Below are positions 31,099 to 38,951 of a stretch of 42,975 bases of DNA, piece by piece. The position numbers and the translations under genes are program-made. The notes beneath the pieces are model-generated. The model was not told the origin of the DNA. It was given only the letters and a program-made list of their open reading frames with translations, and did not search any database. Each line of letters begins with the position of its first letter. Position 1 is the stretch's first letter. The DNA comes from Micrococcaceae bacterium (GTDB taxonomy: Bacteria > Actinomycetota > Actinomycetes > Actinomycetales > Micrococcaceae), in contig JAODMR010000073.1 of NCBI GenBank assembly GCA_025465475.1, positions 1-42,975 on the forward strand, given 5' to 3'.

Positions 31099-31883
31099 AG
31101 GCCACGCTCCGCGAGCGGCGCATCGTTTTCGACGGCGAAGGAACGGATGGCGGCGGCAACCTCCGGCGCCGAGGCATGCTGGACCACATGCCGGCCCTTG
31201 ATCTGCGTAAGTTGGCCCCGCCGGGTGGAAAGCAACAGGCGGCGGCACCAGCCGGCACTGCCGACAGGATCACGTGAGCCGCGCACGATCAGCACTGGTG
31301 CATCGACCAACCCGGTCCGCTCCTCCATCGGATACTCCAGCATGACCGGCAGTTCCTTCAGGTACCAGCGGGGACCGCAGCGCAGGTAGTCGGTGAAAAC
31401 GACGGCATTGGCCAGCGGTGGTTCCTTCAGCATGTCCCGGCCCAAAGCGAGAGCCTGGTGAACAGCCGTCCGCCGCTCCGGATCCACCACCGGCCCGATC
31501 AGCACTATCCGCGTCACCAGTTCAGGTCGCTGCAGGGCCAGTTCGACGGCGAACTGGGCTCCCATGGAGTGGCCGACGACGACGACCGGCCCAACGCCTG
31601 CCCGGTCCAGCACTCCACCGATGAATGCGGCATAGTCGGCGACCGACAACCGATTCCTGGGTGCCGGCTTCGCGGCGAAGCCGGGCAAGTCCAGGGAATG
31701 TGTCGGAGCGGTTGAGGCGAGTTGCTGGTGCAGCCTCTTCAGGTAGCGGTGGGAAACACCGATCCCGTGCAGCAGCAGGTACGTCGGTGCAGCGCCGCCA
31801 CCGACAGCGTCGACTGGCCCGGAACTATATAACCGCCCGGGCATTCCGGGCAGGCCCACGTCCTGGGCAAGGGTATTCATCAC
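31095..31883 (-). CDS. Alpha/beta-fold hydrolase
   Basis: The 262-residue protein shows YLLLHGIGVSHRYLKRL (oxyanion His-Gly), VVVVGHSMGAQFAVELAL (nucleophile Ser), VLIVRGSRDPVGS (acid Asp) and IKGRHVVQHASAPEV (catalytic His). It resembles the general esterase/haloperoxidase-like branch. GTG 31883 is chosen because TAGTCT ends 6 nt before it; ATG 31880 is the alternative. It overlaps the next hydrolase by GTGA and is divergent from the ACT-domain gene. Confidence 0.87.
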   Translation of the reverse strand: MMNTLAQDVGLPGMPGRLYSSGPVDAVGGGAAPTYLLLHGIGVSHRYLKRLHQQLASTAPTHSLDLPGFAAKPAPRNRLSVADYAAFIGGVLDRAGVGPVVVVGHSMGAQFAVELALQRPELVTRIVLIGPVVDPERRTAVHQALALGRDMLKEPPLANAVVFTDYLRCGPRWYLKELPVMLEYPMEERTGLVDAPVLIVRGSRDPVGSAGWCRRLLLSTRRGQLTQIKGRHVVQHASAPEVAAAIRSFAVENDAPLAERGL

Positions 31884-31889
31884 CCATCG

Positions 31890-31895
31890 AGACTA
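31890..31895 (-). promoter_or_regulatory. -10 box for leaderless hydrolase transcript
   Basis: TAGTCT on the minus strand is followed by 6 nt (CGATGG) and GTG 31883; there is no Shine-Dalgarno. Confidence 0.5.
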
Positions 31896-31979
31896 TCCGA
31901 AATGCAGTGTTGACCTGCTTTTCTCCGCCCAGCACCTAACCGCAACACCACCGTAACGACGGCGGAGCAGGGTGGAAGC

Positions 31980-32834
31980 ATGAAGACGCCTCGGGAAACC
32001 GGCACCGCCGTCGAACTGCGCTGCGAGGCCTGCGGCCAGCTGCCCGAACCGGCCCGCACGCGCCTTACCCTCGCCAACATCGGAGCCATGCTGCCGATCG
32101 AGCTCGGCGTGCACGCCCTGGTGCTGCACCTTGAGCTCCCATACCTGTTCAAGGTCCTGGTGCTGACGGTCACCGCGACCGTGCTGGTGATCTGGGTTGC
32201 TGAACCGTCCGCGACCAGGTTGCTCCGGTCCTGGCTGCATGCCCCGGCCCTGCGGCACCGGCGGCACCTGTCGGCCGCGGGAGCGCTCTGGCGGGCGCGG
32301 ATCACTGTTCCGGATACTCCGGGAAACCTGGAAAAACTGACCAGGTCGCTGGCACGTCAACAGGTCAACATCCTGGGGATACAGGTCCATGTCCTATCGG
32401 ACGGTGTCCTGGATGAACTGGTGCTTGCAGCTCCCGAGGAACTGACCGAGCAGGATCTGCTGGCCATATTGGCTTCCGGTGGCGGGTCCGCCGTGGGCGT
32501 TTGGCCCACCACCGCCTTGGCTCTGGCCGACGCACAAACCAAGGCACTGTCCCTTGCGGCCCGGGTCGCTGCCAACCCGGAGGAGTTGCCCATGGCGGTG
32601 GCGGATCTGCTCGGCGCCGAGATCGTTGTTGACGGGCCAGCGGCAGGAAACCAGAAACGCCGGCCGGAGTCGGACGTTCCCGGCACCATACTGAAAATTC
32701 CGACGGCCCTGGGTCCGCCCCTGTTGTTCCGCAGGGAGGGCGAACCGTTCACCCCTGGTGAGTCCGCCCGGGCGGCCCGGCTGGCCGAGCTCGCCGAACA
32801 GTCCCACCTTGCCGAACAGCCTCGGCTCGCCTGA
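31980..32834 (+). CDS. Membrane-anchored ACT-domain protein
   Basis: The 284-residue protein starts with a short cytoplasmic stretch containing CEACG, then two hydrophobic helices (about residues 34-55 and 57-75; LPIELGVHALVLHLELPYLF and KVLVLTVTATVLVIWVAE). A regulatory ACT domain follows at about 105-170 (ARITVPDTPGNLEKLTRSLA), and then a domain of ~100 residues I cannot name. The C-terminus has a small repeat, LAELAEQSHLAEQPRLA. ACT domains sense amino acids or similar ligands; the ligand is unknown. Confidence 0.75.
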   Translation: MKTPRETGTAVELRCEACGQLPEPARTRLTLANIGAMLPIELGVHALVLHLELPYLFKVLVLTVTATVLVIWVAEPSATRLLRSWLHAPALRHRRHLSAAGALWRARITVPDTPGNLEKLTRSLARQQVNILGIQVHVLSDGVLDELVLAAPEELTEQDLLAILASGGGSAVGVWPTTALALADAQTKALSLAARVAANPEELPMAVADLLGAEIVVDGPAAGNQKRRPESDVPGTILKIPTALGPPLLFRREGEPFTPGESARAARLAELAEQSHLAEQPRLA

Positions 32835-32887
32835 CAGTCCCAGATCGGCGGAGTCCCGCGGACGCGTCGCTGGCTGTAGGGTGTGCT

Positions 32888-32914
32888 GAACCGGCCGGCC
32901 CGCTGCGCCGTATA
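32888..32914 (+). promoter_or_regulatory. Candidate ECF-type autoregulated promoter
   Basis: GAAC (32888-32891), a 17-bp spacer and CGTATA (32909-32914) precede the sigma gene. The layout matches the GAAC/CGT pattern of many ECF promoters and would allow autoregulation, though only one example is visible here. Confidence 0.4.
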
Positions 32915-32931
32915 CCTTTCGGGAGGTGGTG

Positions 32932-33438
32932 ATGCCGGCAGACCAGGCGCAGGTGCTTCGAACGCTGCATCAAAGGCATGCACCCGAACTGTGGCGTTAC
33001 GTCTCGCGCCTGACCCGGGACCCGGGCCAGGCCGAGGATGTGGTGCAGGAGGTGCTGTTCCGGCTGTGGCAACGGCCCGCGGTACTGGAACGACCGGAGC
33101 CCGCTGTGCGTGCCTGGTTGTTCACGGTGGCGCGCAACCTGGTGCTGGACGAATGGAGAAGCGCCCGACGGCGGCACGAAGTCGGGGCGGCCGATGTACC
33201 CGACGCCCCACAGGAGGACGCGACCGACCGCGTCCTTGACACCTGGCTCATTTCGGAAGCCCTGGCCGGGCTTTCCGGAGAGCATCGGGAAGTGGTGTTG
33301 CTTGGCTACTTCCGCGCCGCTACCACCAAGGACATTGCGCGACAGCTCGGCATTCCCGAAGGAACCGTGAAATCGCGGATGCATTACGCCTTGCGTGCCC
33401 TGCGCCTGGCCCTGCAGGAGAAAGGAGTGACCGAGTGA
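32932..33438 (+). CDS. ECF-type RNA polymerase sigma factor
   Basis: The 168-residue sigma factor has region 2 (LWRYVSRLTRDPGQAEDVVQ, then EVLFRLW and VRAWLFTVARNLVLDEWR) and region 4 (LSGEHREVVLLGYFRAATTK, then DIARQLGIPEGTVKSRMHYA). It directs RNA polymerase to a small stress regulon. Three starts are in frame; ATG 32932 best fits GGGAGG at 32921-32926, while GTG 32926 and 32929 lie inside or against it. It overlaps the anti-sigma gene by GTGA, the usual sign of a coupled sigma/anti-sigma pair. Confidence 0.93.
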   Translation: MPADQAQVLRTLHQRHAPELWRYVSRLTRDPGQAEDVVQEVLFRLWQRPAVLERPEPAVRAWLFTVARNLVLDEWRSARRRHEVGAADVPDAPQEDATDRVLDTWLISEALAGLSGEHREVVLLGYFRAATTKDIARQLGIPEGTVKSRMHYALRALRLALQEKGVTE

Positions 33439-34244
33439 ACCGGGACCCAGCCGCCGGCCCACCAGATGATGGGCGGGGAGACCCGTATGCGGGCATTCCC
33501 CCGGTGCCCGTTGCGGGGAACTCCGGGGACCCCTACCGGGAATGGGATGCCGCCTACGTGATGGGCTCCCTGGACCCAGCCGACCGGCACGCCTTCGAGC
33601 ATCATCTGCTCAGCTGCCGGGAGTGCTCGGCAGCCGTTGCACAACTGGCCGGACTGCCGGGAATCCTGGCCGCCCTTCCCGCCTCCGAGGTGGAATTCCT
33701 TGCGGGCACCGAGGACCCGGGCGACAGTCCGCCGGCGACAGTCCTGACCGGATTGGCGGCCAAGGTCCGACGCCGCAGGCTCCGCAATGCGGCCCTTGCG
33801 GCCGGGATCGCCCTTGGTTCCGCCGCGGCCGCCTCCGGAATCACGCTTGCTGTCACCGCCCAGCCTGCCGTTTCGCCGTCGGCCGTCCAGCCGGCCACAA
33901 CCATTGTGCTGCACTTCAACGGCAGCCCGGAGAGCTCAGTGGTGGCTGACGGCACCGTACAGAACGTCGGCTGGGGAACGCGGATCGATTGGACCTGCAG
34001 CTACCAGAGGGCAGGAGCCTCCTACCAGGACCAGACTCAGCCGCCCAAGCGGTACCTGCTGGTCGTCACCGACCTTTCCGGCGTGGAAACAGTGGCAGCG
34101 AGTTGGGAGGGTTCCCCCGACAGCGTGGTGGCTCCGACCGCAACCATCAGCACCCCCATCAGCCAACTGCGCAGCATCGACATCCGGTGGGCCGGAAACG
34201 GTAAAACAGCCCTGCGTGCGGAGTTGCCGTCCACCGCCGGATAG
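33435..34244 (+). CDS. Zinc-binding anti-sigma factor (ZAS/RskA type)
   Basis: The 269-residue single-pass membrane protein holds its sigma factor inactive. The N-terminal zinc anti-sigma motif is HLLSCREC (H-x3-C-x2-C) in ADRHAFEHHLLSCRECSAAV. A membrane helix follows at about residues 115-137 (AALAAGIALGSAAAASGITL), and the outer part (TIVLHFNGSPESSVVADGTV to the C-terminus) is an extracytoplasmic sensor-like domain as in RskA. It starts at GTG 33435 overlapping the sigma stop. Its TAG stop doubles as the first bases of the next gene's -10 box. Confidence 0.9.
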   Translation: MNRDPAAGPPDDGRGDPYAGIPPVPVAGNSGDPYREWDAAYVMGSLDPADRHAFEHHLLSCRECSAAVAQLAGLPGILAALPASEVEFLAGTEDPGDSPPATVLTGLAAKVRRRRLRNAALAAGIALGSAAAASGITLAVTAQPAVSPSAVQPATTIVLHFNGSPESSVVADGTVQNVGWGTRIDWTCSYQRAGASYQDQTQPPKRYLLVVTDLSGVETVAASWEGSPDSVVAPTATISTPISQLRSIDIRWAGNGKTALRAELPSTAG

Positions 34245-34247
34245 GCT
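34242..34247 (+). promoter_or_regulatory. -10 box overlapping the anti-sigma stop codon
   Basis: TAGGCT, whose TAG is the anti-sigma stop, is followed by 6 nt and GTG 34254, giving a leaderless start for the DUF3054 gene. Confidence 0.5.
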
Positions 34248-34253
34248 GCTGGG

Positions 34254-34661
34254 GTGACTTTCCAAGCCCCCACCCCCGTCCGCCGCGTTGTCCTGCACCC
34301 GCTTTATGTTCTGCTTGCTGACGTGGTGCTCGTTCTGATCTTCGCCGCGACGGGCAGGGCCAGCCACGCGGAGGAGCATCCGGTCCTCGGCGTCCTGCTG
34401 ACTGCGTGGCCATTCCTGACGGGGCTCCTGATCGGCTGGCTGGCCAGCCGGAACTGGCGGACGCCACTGCGCCTGTGGCCCAACGGCGTCCTGCTGTGGA
34501 TCATCACGGTGCTGGCCGGCATGCTGCTGCGGATTGTTTCCGGCCGGACCGCTGAGCTGCCGTTCATTATGGTGGCCACGGTGGTTTTGGGCCTGTTCCT
34601 GCTGGGCTTTCGCGTCATCGCCGGGCGGCTGGTTGCGCTCCGGCAGCGCGGCGCCCGCTGA
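34254..34661 (+). CDS. DUF3054 membrane protein
   Basis: The 135-residue protein has four hydrophobic segments and the DUF3054 markers LLADVVLVLIFAATGRASHA, LLTAWPFLTGLLIGWLASRN and LRIVSGRTAELPFIMVATVV. Function is unknown. The start is GTG 34254. It lies 9 nt after the anti-sigma gene but appears to have its own leaderless promoter. Confidence 0.87.
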   Translation: MTFQAPTPVRRVVLHPLYVLLADVVLVLIFAATGRASHAEEHPVLGVLLTAWPFLTGLLIGWLASRNWRTPLRLWPNGVLLWIITVLAGMLLRIVSGRTAELPFIMVATVVLGLFLLGFRVIAGRLVALRQRGAR

Positions 34662-34723
34662 CCGGCGGGATGCGCTAACCTCAAAGCTCCACCGTTCGAC
34701 GCTGACCAGGAATGGAACCCACC

Positions 34724-35005
34724 GTGATCACCGCCTTTGTCCTGATCAAGACCGACGCTTCCCGCATTCCGGAGTCCGCCCAGGAAATCTCGGAACTGGA
34801 GGGGATCAGCGAGGTCTACTCCGTCACCGGCGAATGGGACCTGATCGCCATCGCCCGGGTGCGCCGGCACGAGGACCTGGCGGACGCCATCGCCGACCGG
34901 CTGTCCAAGGTCGCGGGAGTGGTGTCCACCACCACGCAGATCGCTTTCCGGGCTTACTCCCAGCACGACCTTGACGCCGCTTTCGCGCTCGGCTTCGACC
35001 ACTAG
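34724..35005 (+). CDS. Stand-alone Lrp/AsnC ligand-binding (RAM) domain protein
   Basis: The 93-residue protein is the effector-binding half of an Lrp/AsnC regulator with no DNA-binding domain: VITAFVLIKTDASRIPESAQ, EVYSVTGEWDLIAIARVRRH, and KVAGVVSTTTQIAFRAYSQH. It probably binds amino acids or partners other Lrp proteins. GTG 34724 is preferred because GGAA lies 7 nt upstream; ATG 34712 directly abuts AGGA. TAACCT at 34676-34681 may be its -10. This gene beside trpD and ctaE is a familiar actinobacterial arrangement. Confidence 0.88.
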   Translation: MITAFVLIKTDASRIPESAQEISELEGISEVYSVTGEWDLIAIARVRRHEDLADAIADRLSKVAGVVSTTTQIAFRAYSQHDLDAAFALGFDH

Positions 35006-35045
35006 GAGCCCCCAGCACCTGCCGGGAACGCGGCACCAGGGAACA

Positions 35046-35075
35046 CAGCAGCCGGACCGACAGCAGCCGGACCAA
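35046..35075. repeat. 15-bp tandem repeat between convergent genes
   Basis: CAGCAGCCGGACCGA at 35046-35060 is repeated at 35061-35075 with one change. It lies between the Lrp-like and trpD stops; its role is unclear. Confidence 0.6.
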
Positions 35076-35086
35076 CAGCCCTGCGG

Positions 35087-36151
35087 CTAGTGCGTCGCGG
35101 TGTACTCCACCCAACGGCCGAGCACAGCGGCCCCGGCGCCGTCGTCGATGGCGGCCCCGGCCCGGTCCATCGCCGCCTCCATGCGCTCCAACAGCGGCGC
35201 CTCGGCGTCCACCTCGTGGGCCACCAAGGCGGCGGCCGCATTCAGTACGACGGCGTCCCGCACCGGCCCGGTCTTCCCGTCCAGCACCTGGTGGACAACC
35301 CGGGCGTTGTAGGAGGCGTCCTTTCCGCGCAGGTCAGCCACCGTGGCGCGCGGGATCCCCAGGGCGGCAGGGTCGAACAGCGTTTGCTCCACTGATCCGT
35401 TCCGCACTTCCCAGATGACCGACGGGCCGGTCGTAGTCAACTCATCCAGGCCGTCACTGCCGCGGAACACCAGGGCGCGGCTGCCCCTGCCGGCGAGCAC
35501 CCCGGCCATGAGTGGCGCCATCCGTTCATCGGCAACACCGATCGCGGAGGCGCTGACACCGGCCGGATTGGTCAGCGGTCCCAGGAAGTTGAAGGCGGTC
35601 GGCACGCCAAGGTCGCGTCGGGCCACCGCCGCGTGGCGCATCGAGGGGTGAAACAGGTTCGCGAAGCAGAAGGTGATACCCACCTGGTGTGCGGCGGCCG
35701 CCACCGCCGGAATGGGCATGTCGAGGCGAACGCCCAGCGCTTCCAGAACGTCGGCGGACCCGGCGGCTGAGGAGGAGGCGCGGTTTCCGTGCTTGACCAC
35801 GATCGCGCCGGCGCCGGCGCAGACCAGCGCAGCCATGGTGGAAATATTCACCGTGTTGAGGCGGTCGCCTCCAGTGCCCACGATGTCGAGCGTCTCCCCC
35901 TCCACCGTGAGCAGGTTCGCGTTTTCCAGCATCGCCTGCACCAGCCCGGTCAGTTCCTCGACGGTCTCGCCCTTGGCCCGCAGCGCCACCAGGAACCCGG
36001 CGATCTGCACGGGAGCCGCGGCCCCTTCCATGATCGTGTTCATCGCCCAGCTTGTCTCGGCGAGGGACAAATCGGCGCCTGACAGCAGCGCAGAGATCAG
36101 GGACGGCCAGCTCATAGCTGACGCGGCGGAGGCGATGGGGGCAGGAGTCAC
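35087..36151 (-). CDS. trpD: Anthranilate phosphoribosyltransferase
   Basis: The 354-residue enzyme transfers phosphoribose from PRPP to anthranilate, step two of tryptophan synthesis. The glycine loop [41 protein letters not shown] split at [19 protein letters not shown], and [19 protein letters not shown] with [12 protein letters not shown] are all conserved. The start is GTG 36151 with TAGCAT 6 nt upstream, so the mRNA is probably leaderless. No other trp genes are close; trpD on its own next to the oxidase genes is usual in actinobacteria. Confidence 0.96.
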   Translation of the reverse strand: MTPAPIASAASAMSWPSLISALLSGADLSLAETSWAMNTIMEGAAAPVQIAGFLVALRAKGETVEELTGLVQAMLENANLLTVEGETLDIVGTGGDRLNTVNISTMAALVCAGAGAIVVKHGNRASSSAAGSADVLEALGVRLDMPIPAVAAAAHQVGITFCFANLFHPSMRHAAVARRDLGVPTAFNFLGPLTNPAGVSASAIGVADERMAPLMAGVLAGRGSRALVFRGSDGLDELTTTGPSVIWEVRNGSVEQTLFDPAALGIPRATVADLRGKDASYNARVVHQVLDGKTGPVRDAVVLNAAAALVAHEVDAEAPLLERMEAAMDRAGAAIDDGAGAAVLGRWVEYTATH

Positions 36152-36157
36152 CCTCTG

Positions 36158-36163
36158 ATGCTA
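36158..36163 (-). promoter_or_regulatory. -10 box for leaderless trpD
   Basis: TAGCAT on the minus strand, 6 nt, then GTG 36151. TTGGGC at 36188-36183, at a long spacing of 19, could serve as -35. Confidence 0.5.
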
Positions 36164-36283
36164 GTCATCGCCCCCGCAGGGTGCCCAATATGACCGGGCC
36201 GGGAGCCGCAGCGGGCTGAGCCCCCGACGGGTCCCTGAATTTCGCGGCTTTGTAGAAAAACTTCCTTCAATCAGCATTTTGCG

Positions 36284-36317
36284 TTGGGCGCACGCACCTT
36301 TTACAGACATAATGTCT
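36284..36317 (+). promoter_or_regulatory. ctaE promoter with 13-bp palindrome over the -10
   Basis: TTGGGC (36284-36289), an 18-bp spacer and CATAAT (36308-36313) precede GTG 36320 by 6 nt, again leaderless. The perfect palindrome AGACATAATGTCT (36305-36317) covers the -10 box and may be an operator. Confidence 0.5.
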
Positions 36318-36319
36318 AT

Positions 36320-36958
36320 GTGACAACAGCGACCCATACTCCCAGTGCCCCGGCGCATCCCACGCTCAACCGCCCCAACATGGTGTCCGTCGGGACCGTT
36401 GTGTGGCTCTCCAGCGAACTGATGTTCTTCGCCGGCCTTTTTGCCATGTACTTCACGCTCCGCTCCACCTCCAGCGGTCTGTGGAGCGAAGAAACCGCCA
36501 AGCTGAACTTTCCGTTCGCCCTGGTCAACACCATCGTGCTGGTGTCCAGCTCCTTCACCTGCCAGATGGGCGTCTTCGCCGCTGAGCGGCTGCAGGCACG
36601 GCGCACCGGCGGGCTGTTTGGCTTCAGCCGCTGGGGCATGACCGAGTGGTTCCTGGTGACCTTCATCCTCGGTTCGCTCTTCGTTGCGGGCCAGTCCACC
36701 GAGTACGCGATGCTCACCTCCGAGCACGTCACCCTGAACGCGAACGCCTACGGTTCAGCGTTCTACATCACCACGGGCTTCCACGGACTGCACGTCATCG
36801 GCGGCCTGATCGCCTTCCTGTTCATCATGGGACGAGCCTTCGCTGCCAAGAAATTCGGGCATTTCGAAGCCACGTCAGCCATCGTCACCTCGTACTACTG
36901 GCACTTCGTCGACGTCGTCTGGATCGGCCTGTTCTTGGTCATCTACGTCCTGAAGTAA
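36320..36958 (+). CDS. ctaE: Cytochrome c oxidase subunit III
   Basis: The 212-residue membrane protein is subunit III of the aa3 oxidase. It has the expected [60 protein letters not shown] and [20 protein letters not shown] segments with five hydrophobic helices. The start is GTG 36320 ([14 protein letters not shown]). It heads the ctaE-qcrC-qcrA-qcrB cluster, the arrangement behind the actinobacterial bc1-aa3 supercomplex. Confidence 0.97.
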   Translation: MTTATHTPSAPAHPTLNRPNMVSVGTVVWLSSELMFFAGLFAMYFTLRSTSSGLWSEETAKLNFPFALVNTIVLVSSSFTCQMGVFAAERLQARRTGGLFGFSRWGMTEWFLVTFILGSLFVAGQSTEYAMLTSEHVTLNANAYGSAFYITTGFHGLHVIGGLIAFLFIMGRAFAAKKFGHFEATSAIVTSYYWHFVDVVWIGLFLVIYVLK

Positions 36959-36969
36959 GCTGACTTCAG
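36950..36969 (+). promoter_or_regulatory. Stem-loop at the ctaE stop, upstream of qcrC
   Basis: CTGAAGT and ACTTCAG form a perfect 7-bp stem with a 6-nt loop that includes the ctaE stop. No T-run follows, so a processing or attenuation role is more likely than full termination. Confidence 0.45.
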
Positions 36970-37044
36970 ACTTCTTCTACACGAGGCAGAAAAGCAAAAA
37001 GCGGCTTGGACAACAGCTGCAGGATCGACCAAAGGAACCACTCA

Positions 37045-37830
37045 GTGAAGGCACTATCGCAGAAGCGACGTCACCCACTGGCAGCAGTCGCCCTGCTGCT
37101 GTTGGGGCTCATCCTGACCGGAGGGCTCTACGCCGCGGCCACCGCGCCGACGGCCAAGGCTGACACCACGACGTACACTGCGGCTGACACCGAGGAAGGC
37201 TCCAAGCTCTTCATCGCCAACTGCGCCACGTGCCACGGCATGGGTGCCGTCGGTTCTCCCTCAGGGCCCTCGTTGGTCGGCGTCGGCGCTGCGTCTGTGG
37301 ACTTCCAGGTGGGCACCGGCCGCATGCCGATGGAAAACCAGGGACCGCAGGCGGAGCAGAAGCCCGCACAGTTCAACGAAGAGCAGACCAAGCAGTTGGC
37401 GGCGTACGTCGCATCGCTGGCCCCCGGCCCGGCGGTGCCTGCCGAGGAGTACACCGACGGCGGCGGCAACGCCGCAGAAGGTGGCGAGTTGTTCCGCGTC
37501 AACTGTGCCATGTGCCACAACGCAGCCGCAGCCGGAGGAGCACTGACCCGCGGAAAGTACGCCCCCGCACTGGCCGGTGTCTCCAACGAGCACATCTATG
37601 AGGCCATGGTCACCGGCCCGCAGAACATGCCGGTGTTCAACGATGCGAACATCACGCCCGAGGGCAAGCGGGACATCATCACCTTCCTGAACACCATCGA
37701 GAACAACGGTTCCCCGGGTGGCGCTGACCTTGGCGCCCTGGGCCCGGTTTCGGAAGGGCTCTTCGCCTGGGTCGCCGGGTTGGGCGTCATCATCGCCTTC
37801 ACCATCTGGCTCACGTCACGGACCTCCTGA
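37045..37830 (+). CDS. qcrC: Cytochrome bc1 complex diheme cytochrome c subunit
   Basis: The 261-residue protein carries two covalent heme sites, CATCH (C60-H64) and CAMCH (C154-H158), the diheme form that replaces a soluble cytochrome c in actinobacteria. Membrane segments lie at residues ~12-33 and ~238-257 (LFAWVAGLGVIIAFTIWLTS). Axial Met candidates lie in GRMPM and PQNMPVF. The start is GTG 37045 with AAGGA 8 nt upstream; the frame's earlier ATG gives a polar, unconserved leader. It passes electrons from QcrA to the aa3 oxidase. Confidence 0.96.
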   Translation: MKALSQKRRHPLAAVALLLLGLILTGGLYAAATAPTAKADTTTYTAADTEEGSKLFIANCATCHGMGAVGSPSGPSLVGVGAASVDFQVGTGRMPMENQGPQAEQKPAQFNEEQTKQLAAYVASLAPGPAVPAEEYTDGGGNAAEGGELFRVNCAMCHNAAAAGGALTRGKYAPALAGVSNEHIYEAMVTGPQNMPVFNDANITPEGKRDIITFLNTIENNGSPGGADLGALGPVSEGLFAWVAGLGVIIAFTIWLTSRTS

Positions 37831-37920
37831 CGACCACGTTTTTCTCCGGCCCCGCACGGCCGGACGCACCACTGATAACAACCCCGGTTCCGGCCGGGAC
37901 AAGAGAAGGATGAGGGGAAA

Positions 37921-38949
37921 ATGGCTGACCATAGTGACGGCACGCCGGCTGGTTCGCATGCCGTAGCTAGGGCGGGTCGAAGTGATGTGGAGAAGTTCCA
38001 GGATCCTGGGCTCGCTCCGCACCGATTGAGGCTGGCTGACACGGACCCCCGGGCGGCCAAGCGCGCCGAACGCCAGGTCGCGATCCTCTTCGGCGTGTCC
38101 GTCGTTGGAACGCTGTTGTTCTTCATCGCCTACTTCGGTGTCCGGCTGGACGACACCATCGCCACGCTGCGCCTGCAGAACCTGCTCCTGGGTTTGGGGG
38201 TCGCCTTCGCCATGCTGGGCATCGGCACCGGCATCGTGCACTGGGCGCGCGCCCTGATGCCCGACCACGAGGTGTCCGAGGAACGACACGAAATCCGGAC
38301 CGAGCGCGACCGCGTAGCCGCACAGCGCATCGTGGAGGACGTCCTCGAGGAAACCGGCATCAAGCGCCGGCCCCTGATCCGCAACACCCTCATCGGCGCC
38401 CTGGCCCTGGCCCCACTGCCGGCGATCGCCGTGTTCCGCGACCTCGGACCCCTGCCCGGCAACGCACTCCGCCACACCATGTGGAAGGAAGGCACCCGCC
38501 TGGTGCGGGACCCGACCGGCACGCCGATCAAGGCTTCGGACGTCACCATCGGTTCGGCGTTCCACGTCATTCCGGACGGCCTGAATGAACTCGAACACGG
38601 CAAGCTTGAGGAAAAGGCCAAGGCAGTCGTCCTGCTGATGCGCCTGAACCCCGAGTCGCTGAACCCTTCCCCGGGCCGGGAGAACTGGGGCTACAACGGC
38701 ATTGTGGCCTACTCCAAGATCTGCACCCACGTGGGTTGCCCTGTCGCCCTTTACGAGCAGCAGACGCACCACCTGTTGTGCCCCTGCCACCAGTCGACGT
38801 TCGACCTCACGCAGGAGTGCAAGGTCATCTTCGGCCCGGCCAACCGGCCGCTGCCGCAGCTGCCTATCAAAGTCGACTCCGAAGGCTACCTCGTGGCCCA
38901 AAGCGACTTCCACGAACCTGTTGGACCTAGCTTCTGGGAGCGTGGCTGA
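37921..38949 (+). CDS. qcrA: Cytochrome bc1 complex Rieske iron-sulfur subunit
   Basis: The 342-residue protein holds the 2Fe-2S cluster that accepts electrons from menaquinol. Ligands are visible in ICTHVGCP (C268, H270) and LCPCHQS (C287, H290). Three hydrophobic segments precede the cluster domain, at about 60-80, 92-110 and 156-170, as in the actinobacterial long form. GAGGGGA lies just before ATG 37921. qcrB begins 2 nt after the stop. Confidence 0.97.
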   Translation: MADHSDGTPAGSHAVARAGRSDVEKFQDPGLAPHRLRLADTDPRAAKRAERQVAILFGVSVVGTLLFFIAYFGVRLDDTIATLRLQNLLLGLGVAFAMLGIGTGIVHWARALMPDHEVSEERHEIRTERDRVAAQRIVEDVLEETGIKRRPLIRNTLIGALALAPLPAIAVFRDLGPLPGNALRHTMWKEGTRLVRDPTGTPIKASDVTIGSAFHVIPDGLNELEHGKLEEKAKAVVLLMRLNPESLNPSPGRENWGYNGIVAYSKICTHVGCPVALYEQQTHHLLCPCHQSTFDLTQECKVIFGPANRPLPQLPIKVDSEGYLVAQSDFHEPVGPSFWERG

Positions 38950-38951
38950 GC

